Shown: piece by piece, positions 14,052 to 23,161 of the stretch
How positions within the stretch are numbered: the stretch's first letter is position 1
Layout: every line of letters starts with the position of its first letter
DNA from: JAEUHQ01 sp964538915
GTDB taxonomy: Bacteria; Planctomycetota; UBA1135; UBA2386
Assembly: GCA_964538915.1 (NCBI GenBank)
Contig: CAZIFB010000006.1
Coordinates: 1-64,000 of the forward strand
Direction: 5' to 3'
Length of the DNA: 64,000 nt
Notes under the pieces: model-generated
The model's input: only the letters and a program-made list of their open reading frames with translations
Told to the model about the DNA's origin: nothing
The model's database searches: none
Translations under genes and position numbers: made by a program

Positions 14052-16232
14052 TCAGTCGACGAGAGTGCGGAGGAGGAGGCGCGCCGTGCGCGGATCGGGG
14101 ATCTGGAAGCGTGCGTCCGTGACGCCGTGCCCGACGTGGATCGTCACCGCGTCGTTCGGGGCGGCCGTGAACATGTCCTCGTCGGTGCGGTCGTCGCCGA
14201 GCACGATCGCGCCGGCTCTGCCGCCATGGGCCGCGAGCGCCCGTGTGACGACCAGGCCCTTGTTCACGCCCTGCGGGCGGATCTCGAGGACGCGATTGCC
14301 CGGCACCACGGTGACGCCGACGTTGCTCAGCAGTTCGAACAGGTGGAGACGCAGTTCTTTCGCGACCGTCGACGCGAACGCGGGCTCGACCTGGCGGAAG
14401 TGCCACGCGACGGACAACGCCTTCGTCTCCACGAACGACCCCGGCACGTGCGCGGCGACGCGCTCCAGGAGCGCGAGGATGCGCGGCCGCCACTCGAGGT
14501 CCGCACTCAACGGGTCCGACCACGAGTTCGCTTTCGGAGCCTTCGAAACGAGCCCGTGCTCCGCGTGCAGGCCGATGTGAAGGTCGCCGAACCACGAGTC
14601 GAGGAACGCGCGCGGTCGGCCGCTCACGAGATGGAGCTCGATGCCGTCGCGGGCTGCGATGCGCCGCAGCAGGTCGAGCAGGTCCGCGTCGGGCACCGCG
14701 AGGTCGGGCGTGTGCTCGAACCCGACCAGGGTGCCGTCGTAGTCGAGGAAGACGCAGGTCGGGCGCCGCTTCGCCTGCTCGGCGACCGCCTTGATCGTCG
14801 CCGGCAGGCTCCGATCCGTGCGGGGCGGCGGGGACGCACTGGAGCTCAGCTCCGTCAGGAAGTTGCGCACCCACGCGTGCACGTCGTGCCGTGCGAGGGC
14901 CTGGTGCATCGACCGCATGCGCCGGCGTCGTTCCTCCTCCGGCATCGCGAGCGCGGCGGCGAGCGTCTTCGCTGCTCCGTCGATGTCGTACGGGTTGAAC
15001 AGGAGCGCCTCGGGCAGTTCGGCGGCGACTCCCGCGAACTCGCTGAGCACGAGCACACCGTCGCCTTCGCCGCGCGCGGCGACGAACTCCTTCGCGACGA
15101 GATTCAGTCCGTCCCGCAGCGGGGTCACGAGCATCACGTCCGCGGCGAGGTACAGCTCGGTCACTTCGCGCACGTCGCGCCCGCGGTTCATGTAGCGGAT
15201 CGGCGTGTAGTCGGGCGTGCCGAAACGGCCGTTGATGCGGCCGACGAGTTCGTCGACGCCGCGTTTGAACGACTGGTACGCGTGCACGTCGCCGCGCGAC
15301 GTGACGGCGACCTGCACGAGCTGCACCGGGTGCTCGCCCGGCGGCTGGGTCTCGAGCAGGCGCTCGAACGCGAGCAGGCGGCGCGGGATGCCCTTCGTGT
15401 AGTCGAGGCGGTCGATGCCGAGCACGATGCGAGCCTGGCCGCTCTGTGCCCGCAGCTGGCGGGCGCTCTCCTGCACCGCGGGGTCCGCCGCGATCGACGT
15501 GAAGTTGGCGACGTCGATGCCCATGGGCAGTGCCGCGAGCCGCACTTCGCGCTCGGCCCACGCGACGCGATCCACTTCGACCTCGACGCCGAGCAGTCGC
15601 AGCAGGGACGCCGCGAAGTGACGCATGTAGCTCAGCGTGTGGAAGCCGATCAGGTCGGCGCCGAGCAGCCCCCGCAGCAGTTCGGAGCGCCAGGGCAGGA
15701 CGCGGAAGATCTCCGACGACGGGAACGGGACGTGGAGGAAGAAGCCGATCCGCGCGTCGGGCAGCCGTTCGCGCAGCATCTCGGGCACGAGCATCAGGTG
15801 GAAGTCGTGCACCCAGATGACGTCGCCGGGCCGCCACTCGGCCGCGACCGCGTCGGCGAAGCGGGCGTTCACCTGGCGGTAGACCTCCCAGTCGGGAGTC
15901 GCGAGCGGCATCCGCTCCGGCATGTAGTGGAAGATTGGCCACAGCACGCCGTTGCTGAAGTCGTTGTAGTACGCGTCGACTTCTTCCCGCTTCAGCTCGA
16001 TCGGCCGGAAGCGCAGGGCGCGCATCCTTTCCATCACGTCGCGCTTCGCCGGCGCCCGCAGTCCCGTCACCGAACCGGGCCAGCCGAACCACAGTCCCTC
16101 GCCGCTTTCGTGCGGGCCTCGCAGGCCGGTCGCGAGGCCGCCCGCGCTCTGGTCGATGCGCGCTTCGCCGTCGGCCACGACCACCGTCAGGGGAAGTCGG
16201 TTCGAGACGATGAGGAGTCGCGAAGTCGTCAT
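14052..16232 (-). CDS. Fused trehalose-6-phosphate synthase / trehalose-6-phosphate phosphatase
   Basis: A 726-residue bifunctional enzyme. The first about 465 residues are a GT20 synthase that joins a nucleotide-activated glucose to glucose-6-phosphate: LLIVSNRLP, GGLATGL, the WVHDFHLMLVP motif, HVPFPSSEIFRVLP, and LGIDRLDYTKGIPRRL. The C-terminal part (about 480-726) is a HAD phosphatase with FLDYDGTLVGFE (about residue 494), LVSGR and LGDDRTDEDMF, which releases trehalose. Together they make trehalose from glucose-6-phosphate in the cytosol. ATG 16232 overlaps the upstream stop as ATGA; ATG 16238 is an in-frame alternative adding two residues. Fusion of the two activities is known in many bacteria. 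Coupling to a GH15 enzyme suggests linked synthesis and turnover. Confidence 0.95.
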   Translation of the reverse strand: MTTSRLLIVSNRLPLTVVVADGEARIDQSAGGLATGLRGPHESGEGLWFGWPGSVTGLRAPAKRDVMERMRALRFRPIELKREEVDAYYNDFSNGVLWPIFHYMPERMPLATPDWEVYRQVNARFADAVAAEWRPGDVIWVHDFHLMLVPEMLRERLPDARIGFFLHVPFPSSEIFRVLPWRSELLRGLLGADLIGFHTLSYMRHFAASLLRLLGVEVEVDRVAWAEREVRLAALPMGIDVANFTSIAADPAVQESARQLRAQSGQARIVLGIDRLDYTKGIPRRLLAFERLLETQPPGEHPVQLVQVAVTSRGDVHAYQSFKRGVDELVGRINGRFGTPDYTPIRYMNRGRDVREVTELYLAADVMLVTPLRDGLNLVAKEFVAARGEGDGVLVLSEFAGVAAELPEALLFNPYDIDGAAKTLAAALAMPEEERRRRMRSMHQALARHDVHAWVRNFLTELSSSASPPPRTDRSLPATIKAVAEQAKRRPTCVFLDYDGTLVGFEHTPDLAVPDADLLDLLRRIAARDGIELHLVSGRPRAFLDSWFGDLHIGLHAEHGLVSKAPKANSWSDPLSADLEWRPRILALLERVAAHVPGSFVETKALSVAWHFRQVEPAFASTVAKELRLHLFELLSNVGVTVVPGNRVLEIRPQGVNKGLVVTRALAAHGGRAGAIVLGDDRTDEDMFTAAPNDAVTIHVGHGVTDARFQIPDPRTARLLLRTLVD

Positions 16233-18034
16233 GCCCATGCTCGCACGACTCCCTCGCGCGCGGCGAGCAGGTCGCCGATCGTCGCCGCGGCGTTGATGAG
16301 GCCGACGTGTGTGTAGGCCTGCGGGAAGTTGCCGAGCAGCCGGCCGGTCGAGGGGTCGATGTCCTCGGAGAAGAGGCCGAGCGGGTTCGCGTGCGCGATC
16401 ATGCGGTCGAAGATCGCGATGCCGTCGTCGAGGCGCCCGGCGAGCGCCAGCGCCTCGGCGAGCCAGAAGCTGCAGATCGTGAAAGCGCTGGTCGTCTCGC
16501 CGAAGTCGTCCACGTTGCGGTAGCGCAGCACGAAGCCACGGTCGACCAGGTCCTTCTCGTACGCCGTCAGCGTCGACACGAAGCGCGGATCGCGCGCGTC
16601 GATGAGGCCGATCGACGGGAGCAGCAGGTTGGACGCATCCGGATGCTCTCCGTCCAGGCCCTGCGTGAACATGCCGAGCCGTTCGTTGTAGCCGCGCGTC
16701 AGGACCTCTTCCTTTTCGCGCGATGCGACGCTGGCCCACGTGTCGGCGAGATCCTTCTTGCCGAAGCGCCGCGCGAGGCGCGCGCCTCGCTCGATCGCGG
16801 TCTGGCACATCGCACGGGAGAACGTGTGGTTCTTCAGCATCGTGCGGTACTCCCAGATGCCGGTGTCCGGCGTGGGGGCCGCCTCGATCGCGTCGCGCAC
16901 GAGCCGTTCGACGAGCGGCATGTGCTGCTCGGGGTTCTCGTGCACGAGCCGCGGATCGGAGAGGAGCGACTCGAGGCTCAGCAGCAGTTCGCCCATCAGG
17001 TCGTTCTGCCGCTGCGACCATGCCGCGTTGCCGACACGGACGAAGCCGTTGCCGCCGAAGCCGGCGAGGTGCGGCAGGATCTCCTCGTGCAGTTCGCGCC
17101 GGCCGTCGAGGCCGTAGACGGGCTGCAGGGGACCCGACTCGGCGACGTTGCGGAGGAAGCGCAGGAACGACTCGCCTTCGGTCAGCTGGCCGAGCCGTCG
17201 CAAGGACTCGACGACGAACGCGGCGTCGCGCAGCCAGCAGTAGCGGTAGTCCCACGTGCGCTGCGTGCCCATCGCTTCGGGGATGCTCGTCGTCGTCGCG
17301 GCGATGATCGCACCGGTGTCGTGGTGCGCGTGGAGCTTGAGGCACAGCGCCGAACGCAGCACGTACTCCTGCCGGAACGGCGGCAGGCCGCACGAGCGTG
17401 CCCACGCGCGCCAGCCGGCGATCGTGAGGTGCAGGCTGCGCTGCACGGCGGCGAGGTTGGTCGGGCGCTCGTGCGGCGCGATGCTCAGGACCTGGTAGAT
17501 CGGTTCGCGCAGAACGAACGGCTGGCCCGCGATCACGAACGGCGCCGGTGCGTTGGTCGCGAGATGGAGAGCGACGGGGCCGCCGACCGCCACGAGGCCG
17601 TGTTCGGTCGGTTGCAGCGTCACCTTCGTGCGGCCGTAGTCGGGGCGCGGGTCGAAACGGATCCGCAGTCGCGGTTCGCCGCGCAGCGGCACGATGAGGC
17701 GCATCACCTCGAACGGCGCACGGACGTCGATGCCCGCCGGGATGCGCGGCGCCCAATCGATCACCTGCCACGCGGCGTCGCCCTGTTCGAAGGTCGCGCG
17801 CAGCACGTTGGTGTTGCGTTCGTACTCGAGCTTGCCCTGTATCTCGCCGCCCGGCGGCTGCACCTGCCAGGTGCCGCCCTTCTCGTCGTCCAGCAGGCGG
17901 CCGAAGACGGACGGGGAGTCCCACTGCGGCAGGCACAGCCAGTCGATCGAACTCGTGGGGGAGACGAGCGCGAGGACGCGGCCGTTGCCGATCACGCCGT
18001 GGTCGAGACGGGGCGCTTCGAGTTGGGTCTTCAC
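16229..18034 (-). CDS. Glycoside hydrolase family 15 enzyme (trehalase/glucoamylase-like)
   Basis: A 601-residue GH15 protein. It has the family N-terminus (DHGVIGNGRVLALVSPTSSI, then DWLCLPQWDSPSVF) and the catalytic barrel signature RTWDYRYCWLRDAAF (about residue 260). Further along are the GNAAWSQRQNDLMGE and DTGIWEYR segments (general-acid/base region) and a C-terminal GLFSEDIDPSTG. There is no signal peptide, so it acts in the cytosol. Family members hydrolyse trehalose or alpha-1,4-glucans. The ATGA overlap with the trehalose synthase/phosphatase gene favours trehalose as substrate, but this is inferred. The start is GTG 18034; no in-frame ATG lies near, and CATACT sits 6 nt upstream. 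Confidence 0.88.
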   Translation of the reverse strand: MKTQLEAPRLDHGVIGNGRVLALVSPTSSIDWLCLPQWDSPSVFGRLLDDEKGGTWQVQPPGGEIQGKLEYERNTNVLRATFEQGDAAWQVIDWAPRIPAGIDVRAPFEVMRLIVPLRGEPRLRIRFDPRPDYGRTKVTLQPTEHGLVAVGGPVALHLATNAPAPFVIAGQPFVLREPIYQVLSIAPHERPTNLAAVQRSLHLTIAGWRAWARSCGLPPFRQEYVLRSALCLKLHAHHDTGAIIAATTTSIPEAMGTQRTWDYRYCWLRDAAFVVESLRRLGQLTEGESFLRFLRNVAESGPLQPVYGLDGRRELHEEILPHLAGFGGNGFVRVGNAAWSQRQNDLMGELLLSLESLLSDPRLVHENPEQHMPLVERLVRDAIEAAPTPDTGIWEYRTMLKNHTFSRAMCQTAIERGARLARRFGKKDLADTWASVASREKEEVLTRGYNERLGMFTQGLDGEHPDASNLLLPSIGLIDARDPRFVSTLTAYEKDLVDRGFVLRYRNVDDFGETTSAFTICSFWLAEALALAGRLDDGIAIFDRMIAHANPLGLFSEDIDPSTGRLLGNFPQAYTHVGLINAAATIGDLLAAREGVVRAWA

Positions 18035-18076
18035 CAAGTCAGTATGCGTCGACGCCTCGACCCGTCGCCTCTGTCG

Positions 18077-18100
18077 AACCGGCCGGTTTTGGATTTTTTT
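18077..18100 (+). terminator. Palindrome plus T7 tract in a divergent intergenic region
   Basis: A perfect 12-bp palindrome AACCGGCCGGTT (18077-18088) is followed by TTGGA and seven T residues (18094-18100). The form resembles an intrinsic terminator on the plus strand, yet no plus-strand gene ends here. It could act as an attenuator for the gene at 18143, stop antisense transcription, or simply be a protein-binding palindrome. Confidence 0.35.
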
Positions 18101-18142
18101 CGGGCGTCGGAGAGGCTGCTCGTGAACCAACATCCTCCGCCC

Positions 18143-19555
18143 ATGCCCAACCACAGTCGCGTCGCCTTCACCAGACTGCTGCCGTCTGCGCTTCTCTTCG
18201 CGTCGATCGGGAGCGCCCAATCCGCGGACGAAGCCTTCGCCGTCGCGCGCTCTCGCTACGAGAGTCGCATGGACGCATGGAGGGATGCGGTCCGTGCCGC
18301 GATCCGTGCCGACTCGAAGAAGCCGGCGGAGCAGATTGTCCAGTTGCTCGGCGGGTTCCGAGAGCGCGGGGAAGTGCCGGAGTCGCTCACGAAGCTGCGC
18401 GTCGAACAGGCGAAGCTGCGCGCCGACCTGATCGACGCCTACGACGCCTACGCCAAGGCCGTGCTCGCCACCGAGGAGCGGCGGGGCGAGGCGATCGTCG
18501 CGGAGAAGGCCGTCTGGAAGCAGATCCAGGATGCGGTCGAGTGGACCACGCTCGGTACGGAAGACATGGAGACGCTGAACGAGGCCGCTGCGGCGGGGGA
18601 TGAGAGCGCCAAGGGCACGGAGCTGAGGCTGCCGATCACGTTCGAGGGTGGCTACCGGCTCGAAGTGCGCGGTCGCAGGGTGGGCGACGGTGCGGTGCAG
18701 GTGCGCCTGCCACGTACGGGCGACGTCGACACGCTGCATGCCGATTGTCCCGGCGACCGGTTCACGTTCCGGGTCACCGTGTCCCCCGAAGGTCGGCTCG
18801 TCATCGACGAAGGTGCCGTGGCGAAGGCGAGGGCTGTGGCCCGCGAGGCGTCGGCGGGCGAGGGCCGCGGCGCCGCCGATTCGGGGGCCCCGACCGTGCT
18901 GTGTGTCGGAGGATCGTTGCGGATCGAGAGCGTGCGATGGAAGCCCTTCCTCGTGCTCGAGGTTGCCGAGGAGAGTGTGAAGGACGCGGCCCGGCCTGGC
19001 GCCGACGCTGCCGTCGCGGCGGCGCCGTTCGGTCGCGAACTCGTCGTGAACGGGGGCAACGAACGGCCGATCCGCAACGACGGCTCGATCGAAGGCTGGA
19101 CGGTCCGTTCAGGTTCGTGGCATCGCGGCAACAAGGACACGCTCCGGTACAAAGGGGGCTACTTCTCGTCGTCGGCGAAGGGAAAAGAAGCGACGCCGGT
19201 CAAGACCGCGATCTACCAAGACGTCGACGTGCAGAAGTTCGCGTCGGCGATCGACGACGGAGTCGTCACCGCGCACATCGCGTTCGCGCAGCAGTCCTTC
19301 GACCAGTCGCCTGGCGACCTCGGGCGCGTGACCGTGGAGTTCCTCGACGCCACAGGACAGGTGCTCGCCGGGGGGTACGACTCCGAGGAGCTGTGCAGTC
19401 GCGGAGTCTGGAAGGAGCATTCCGGCTCATGCCCCGTGCCGAAGGGGGCGCGCACCGCGCGGATCGTGCTGCAGAGCCGGCGTTCGCGTGCAAAGGGGCA
19501 GGACAGCAGCGACGCGCACTTCGACGAGGTGTCGCTGAAGCTGCGCAAGTCCTGA
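18143..19555 (+). CDS. Exported hypothetical protein with helical N-terminus and C-terminal beta-sandwich domain
   Basis: A 470-residue protein beginning with a probable signal peptide (PNHSRVAFTRLLPSALLFAS, then IGSAQS). Residues about 25-150 are a charged helical region with coiled-coil character (LRVEQAKLRADLIDAYDAYA). A middle beta-rich segment follows, then a C-terminal domain from about residue 300 (GRELVVNGGNERPIRNDGSI, ending DEVSLKLRKS) with the look of a galactose-binding or F-box-associated-like jelly roll. I do not recognise a named family. ATG 18143 has no ribosome site; the upstream 100 bp hold a palindrome/T-tract. The next gene is convergent, so this is probably monocistronic. 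Confidence 0.7.
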   Translation: MPNHSRVAFTRLLPSALLFASIGSAQSADEAFAVARSRYESRMDAWRDAVRAAIRADSKKPAEQIVQLLGGFRERGEVPESLTKLRVEQAKLRADLIDAYDAYAKAVLATEERRGEAIVAEKAVWKQIQDAVEWTTLGTEDMETLNEAAAAGDESAKGTELRLPITFEGGYRLEVRGRRVGDGAVQVRLPRTGDVDTLHADCPGDRFTFRVTVSPEGRLVIDEGAVAKARAVAREASAGEGRGAADSGAPTVLCVGGSLRIESVRWKPFLVLEVAEESVKDAARPGADAAVAAAPFGRELVVNGGNERPIRNDGSIEGWTVRSGSWHRGNKDTLRYKGGYFSSSAKGKEATPVKTAIYQDVDVQKFASAIDDGVVTAHIAFAQQSFDQSPGDLGRVTVEFLDATGQVLAGGYDSEELCSRGVWKEHSGSCPVPKGARTARIVLQSRRSRAKGQDSSDAHFDEVSLKLRKS

Positions 19556-19613
19556 CGTTCGCTGTGGCGCCCGGCCGCCGGCGCGCCGAAGGCGGGCACG
19601 GTTGGCGCCGCCG

Positions 19614-21212
19614 CTACTGGAGCCGGATGCCGTGCAGTTGCGTCGTCGCGTGGTCGCCGGTGGCGAAGTCGTAGACGAGCCATTGCGCGACCGCGGCGAG
19701 ACCAACGCCCGCCTGGGCGAGCTGGTAGCCGAGGTCGACGGCCGCGTAGCCCTTGTCGAGCCCGGTCGTGCCGAGTGTGCGCAGGAAGGTCGCATCGGCG
19801 GCGACGTACAGGTTGCAGCCGCCGAGGCCGAACGGCGACAGGTCGACGGGCTGCGGCAAGGGGCTGATGCCGAGCCACAGCACCGCGAGGGCGTTCGGAT
19901 GCGACTTCGCGACGGTGATGCGCGAGCCGGTGGTGGTGGCGCGGGTACCGATCAGGGGCAGGGTCCCGCGGCTGGTGCACGCGGTGCCGGTAACGGGGCC
20001 CTGACCAGCGCGTGTTCCCTCGTAGGCACGGATGCGGCCGTGGTAGGTGCCGATCGTCCACCAGAGTGTGTCCAACCACGCGACCACCGGGTACGGGCTG
20101 CCCGGCTGTACGCCGAGGTTGGCGGAGTACTCCATCCAGCCACTGGTGCCGTTGCTGCCGGTGTTCGGTGGCGGAAGGAAGTTGTCGACTTTCCACAGAA
20201 GCGTGCCGTCGCGACCGGAGTAGCAGGGGGTGCTGCCGTAGGCGTTCGGCGGTGCGGTCGGCCAGTCGGCACCGACGACCAGGTCGCCGACGCCATCCTG
20301 ATCGTGGTCGTCGCCGACGACCGCCGAGTTGCCGTATTCGAACCAGGTGCGGATCACCGCGCCCGTCGCGCCCGAGTAGGCGACGACGTTCATGCCCGTC
20401 GACGACCAGTACGGGAACGCGACGAAGTCATGGATGCCGTCGCCGTCGATGTCGCCGATGTTGCCGACGTGCGCGGACAGGCGATCGCCCGGTACGAGGC
20501 CAAAGCTGGTGCGGAGGATGTTGCCGTTCTTGCCGGACACGAGGTCGAGGGCGCCGCGGCCGGTGGAGTCGTTGCTGCCGACCACGAAGTCGTCGCAGCC
20601 ATCGCCGTCCATGTCGCCCATCTTGGCCATGCTGATGACGAGGCGGCCCAACGCGAGCATGTCCTTCGTCCACAACAGCGAGCCCGTGTGGTCGTAGACG
20701 AAGAGCTTCGAGCTGATGACGCTGCGTGACGACACCACGAGGTCCGATCGGCCGTCGCGGTTCACGTCGAGCCCGCCGAGCATCCGGTCGCCGAAGCCCT
20801 CGCTGAAGAGGCCGGTGACGGACCAGAGCGTCTGCCCGGTCGCAGGCGAGCGCAGGAAGATCTCGTTGGTGTTGGTGCCCCAGTCCCACAGCACCGCAAC
20901 GTCCGGACGACCGTCTTCGTCCATGTCCCCGGCATGGGCAACGTTGGCGAGGCGGATCTCGACGAGCTCGTGCAGCACGCTGCCGTCGACACCCGAGCGA
21001 ATCTGCAAGCGCGACAGGAACGAGAGCGGCCCCGGTGCATTGTCGTACACGAGCGAGAGCACGTCGCGGTACCCATCGAGGTCGTAGTCCGCGAACGAGT
21101 ACATCTGTAGGTAGGTGTCCGTCGACGGTGGCGACGGCACCTGCCAGCGGATCTGCTGCGCTGGCAGCGACGCGCCGAGGAGCAGCAGGGCAACGATCGA
21201 GGACTTGGTCAC
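19614..21212 (-). CDS. Secreted FG-GAP repeat protein with lineage-type C-terminal domain
   Basis: A 532-residue exported protein: signal peptide TKSSIVALLLLGASLPAQ, then five or more calcium-loop FG-GAP repeats (GDMDEDGRPDVAVL, GLDVNRDGRSDLVV, GDMDGDGCDDFVVG, GDIDGDGIHDFVAF, DDHDQDGVGDLVVG) expected to form a beta-propeller. The last about 130 residues are a separate beta-rich domain (LPLIGTRATTTGSRITV; ALAVLWLGISPLPQPVDLSP; GCNLYVAAD) of a kind I associate with secreted proteins of deep Planctomycetota lineages. GTG 21212 overlaps the stop of the upstream galactose-oxidase-like remnant as GTGA; GTG 21227 is an alternative. Likely surface-bound or released; ligand unknown. Confidence 0.85.
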   Translation of the reverse strand: MTKSSIVALLLLGASLPAQQIRWQVPSPPSTDTYLQMYSFADYDLDGYRDVLSLVYDNAPGPLSFLSRLQIRSGVDGSVLHELVEIRLANVAHAGDMDEDGRPDVAVLWDWGTNTNEIFLRSPATGQTLWSVTGLFSEGFGDRMLGGLDVNRDGRSDLVVSSRSVISSKLFVYDHTGSLLWTKDMLALGRLVISMAKMGDMDGDGCDDFVVGSNDSTGRGALDLVSGKNGNILRTSFGLVPGDRLSAHVGNIGDIDGDGIHDFVAFPYWSSTGMNVVAYSGATGAVIRTWFEYGNSAVVGDDHDQDGVGDLVVGADWPTAPPNAYGSTPCYSGRDGTLLWKVDNFLPPPNTGSNGTSGWMEYSANLGVQPGSPYPVVAWLDTLWWTIGTYHGRIRAYEGTRAGQGPVTGTACTSRGTLPLIGTRATTTGSRITVAKSHPNALAVLWLGISPLPQPVDLSPFGLGGCNLYVAADATFLRTLGTTGLDKGYAAVDLGYQLAQAGVGLAAVAQWLVYDFATGDHATTQLHGIRLQ

Positions 21213-21826
21213 AGGAACACCACCCACTCGGCGTGCGACACGGATGCGTTGGTGACGACGAACATCATGTAGATGCCGCGCGGCAACTCCGCTTCGGACG
21301 CTGGGGTGTTGAACGTCGCGACGTTGTTCCCTCCAGCCCGTACTTCGAAGTAGCGCTGATGCATGTCACTGTGGTGGGTGACGGAGCCAGGTGCCATGAA
21401 CACGACCTTTTCGATCGCATGGCCCAAGGGAAGTGGGTCGCATTGAATGGTCCGTGTCTCCCCCTACTCCAGTTCGTACGCGCCGAGCTGAATGTCGACC
21501 TGGGGAGCTGGTGCCTGCCAGGTGACGTTCGTGGGCCGGAACTGCGGGTTGTTCAGGTAGGGCGGCGAGAAGATCTCGTAGTCGTAGAGTCGGTTGTTGC
21601 CGCCGCCGACGAAGACACGGCCGTCCGGCAACAAGACCGCGCACGAGTGGTAGTCGCGTGGTGAAGGGACCGGGTTTTCGGGATAGGTGTGCCACGCGCC
21701 GTTTTCGAAGATCTGCGGCTTGTAGACGAACGCGCGCGAGGTAGCGAAGAGCCCGTTGCAGTGCTCGCCGCCGAGGACAAGCACCGCTGAGACATCCCCG
21801 GCGACCGAGGCGCGGAAGATACCACG
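21209..21826 (-). pseudogene. Broken galactose-oxidase-like (kelch + DUF1929) gene
   Basis: Minus-strand sequence from about 21826 encodes the end of a kelch propeller (VLVLGGEHCNGLF, SPRDYHSCAVLLPDGRVFVG, YDYEIFSPPYLNNPQFRP). A TAG at 21466-21464 then interrupts it. In the same frame it resumes as a DUF1929 domain (VVFMAPGSVTHHSDMHQRYF, then LPRGIYMMFVVTNASVSHAEW), ending TGA at 21209. The TMAPGSVTHSxDxxQR element contributes to the copper site region of galactose and glyoxal oxidases. The N-terminal propeller and any signal peptide are missing; the 5' end meets the divergent gene at 21982. Loss of the N-terminus plus an internal stop indicates a pseudogene, unless the stop is a sequencing error. 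Confidence 0.72.
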
Positions 21827-21981
21827 GGCTGGCCAGCGAGTGGGAAGGGCAGCGGGCCTCGTTCTGGCACTGAGGAACCGGCCACCTCTCGTCGTCGGCG
21901 AAGGGGAGGGAATCGCCACCGGCCAAGACCGCGACCAGCCAGGTCGTGGCACGGCCGCAACTCTGCGGCGACACTGCTCGC

Positions 21982-23115
21982 ATGACGACCCTGGGGATCT
22001 ACTTCGCGACGAACCGCGCGCACGAAGGCGCCGACCGCTGGCAACCGAAGCGCTACGGCCGCTCGTTCTCGCAGGACGGTGTCGAGAACCTGCGGTTCGG
22101 CTGGGTCGAGGTCGACGTCGCGCAGGATGCGATCGACCGCTGTGTCGCGGCGGCGACGAGTTCGGGCCCGGGGGACGGCAATGCGCTGGCGAAGCTGCTG
22201 ACGAAGGCGGCCGCGAGCGCACGCATCGACGCGTACGAGGAGGCGCTCGACCCCGACCGCTCCGACGCCGCGCAGCAGAAGGCGAAGCTCGGCAGCAAGG
22301 CGATGTTCCGCGACCTGCAGAAGGACATGCTGCGCCGCTGCGACGCCCTCGTCTACGTGCACGGGTTCAACGTCTCGTGGGAAGAGGCGGTCGGCTCGGC
22401 GCTCGCGCTGCAGGTGATGCTGAACCGCGACGGCATCGGCGACCCGAAGCAGCAGGCCGCCGTGGTGCTGTTCACGTGGCCGTCCGACGGGCTGGCACTG
22501 CCCTTCGTCTCCTACAAGTCGGATCGCACGGAGGCGAAGGCGTCGGGCTATGCGTTCGCTCGAGGGCTGCTCAAGGTGCGCGACCACCTCGCGACGCTCG
22601 CCGACCGTGCCGGCGGCCGCGCGTGTCCGCAGGACCTGCACCTGCTCTGCCACTCGATGGGCAACTACGTGCTGCAGAACGCCCTCGAACGGATTCGCGC
22701 GTTCACCGCCGGCACCGCGATGCCGCGCCTCTTCGAGAACGTCTTCCTCTGCGCGCCCGACGTGGACTCCGACGTGCTCGAGCTCGGCAAGCCGATGGGC
22801 GACCTGCACGAACTCGCGCGCAGCGTGACGGTCTACCACAACCGCAACGACACCGCGTTGCACGTGTCCGACTACACGAAGGGCAACCCGGCGCGTCTCG
22901 GCGGCGACGGCGCGTCGCGCGCGGGTCTCCTGCCGGACAAGGTGCAGCAGCTCGACTGCAGCGGGATCGTCAGCGGACTCGTGCAGCACAGCTACTACCT
23001 CGACGGGCGCGTGAACGCCGACATCCTGCTGAGCCTCGACGACGTCGCGGTCGACGGCGAAGGGCGGACGCGCACGCGCCTCGCCGGACCCGGAGTGCGT
23101 TGGGCGATGAGGTGA
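21982..23115 (+). CDS. DUF900-family alpha/beta hydrolase
   Basis: A 377-residue protein of the alpha/beta hydrolase fold. The oxyanion-loop motif VYVHGFNVSWEEAV (about residues 126-139) is followed by AVVLFTWPSDG and the nucleophile elbow LLCHSMGNYVLQNAL with Ser in GHSMG-like context (here CHSMG, about residue 224). Later acidic and His candidates are in FLCAPDVDSDVL and LVQHSYYLDG. DUF900 proteins are predicted esterases or lipases of unknown substrate. There is no signal peptide. ATG 21982 was chosen over upstream frame extension because family similarity (LGIYFATNRAHEG) begins there; GACACT lies 6 nt upstream and no ribosome site is visible. Confidence 0.88.
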   Translation: MTTLGIYFATNRAHEGADRWQPKRYGRSFSQDGVENLRFGWVEVDVAQDAIDRCVAAATSSGPGDGNALAKLLTKAAASARIDAYEEALDPDRSDAAQQKAKLGSKAMFRDLQKDMLRRCDALVYVHGFNVSWEEAVGSALALQVMLNRDGIGDPKQQAAVVLFTWPSDGLALPFVSYKSDRTEAKASGYAFARGLLKVRDHLATLADRAGGRACPQDLHLLCHSMGNYVLQNALERIRAFTAGTAMPRLFENVFLCAPDVDSDVLELGKPMGDLHELARSVTVYHNRNDTALHVSDYTKGNPARLGGDGASRAGLLPDKVQQLDCSGIVSGLVQHSYYLDGRVNADILLSLDDVAVDGEGRTRTRLAGPGVRWAMR

Positions 23116-23145
23116 CGGCGCGTTCCCTTGCCCCGCGGCGCGCAT

Positions 23146-23151
23146 TACCGT
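23146..23151 (+). promoter_or_regulatory. Putative -10 element (TACCGT) of the SPOUT-RarA-DUF72 operon
   Basis: TACCGT lies 10 nt before ATG 23162. A GTTCCC hexamer sits 18 nt further upstream (23122-23127) and recurs in the same position before the gene at 40134, so it may be the matching -35 element. Confidence 0.48.
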
Positions 23152-23161
23152 CTCGCGGACG

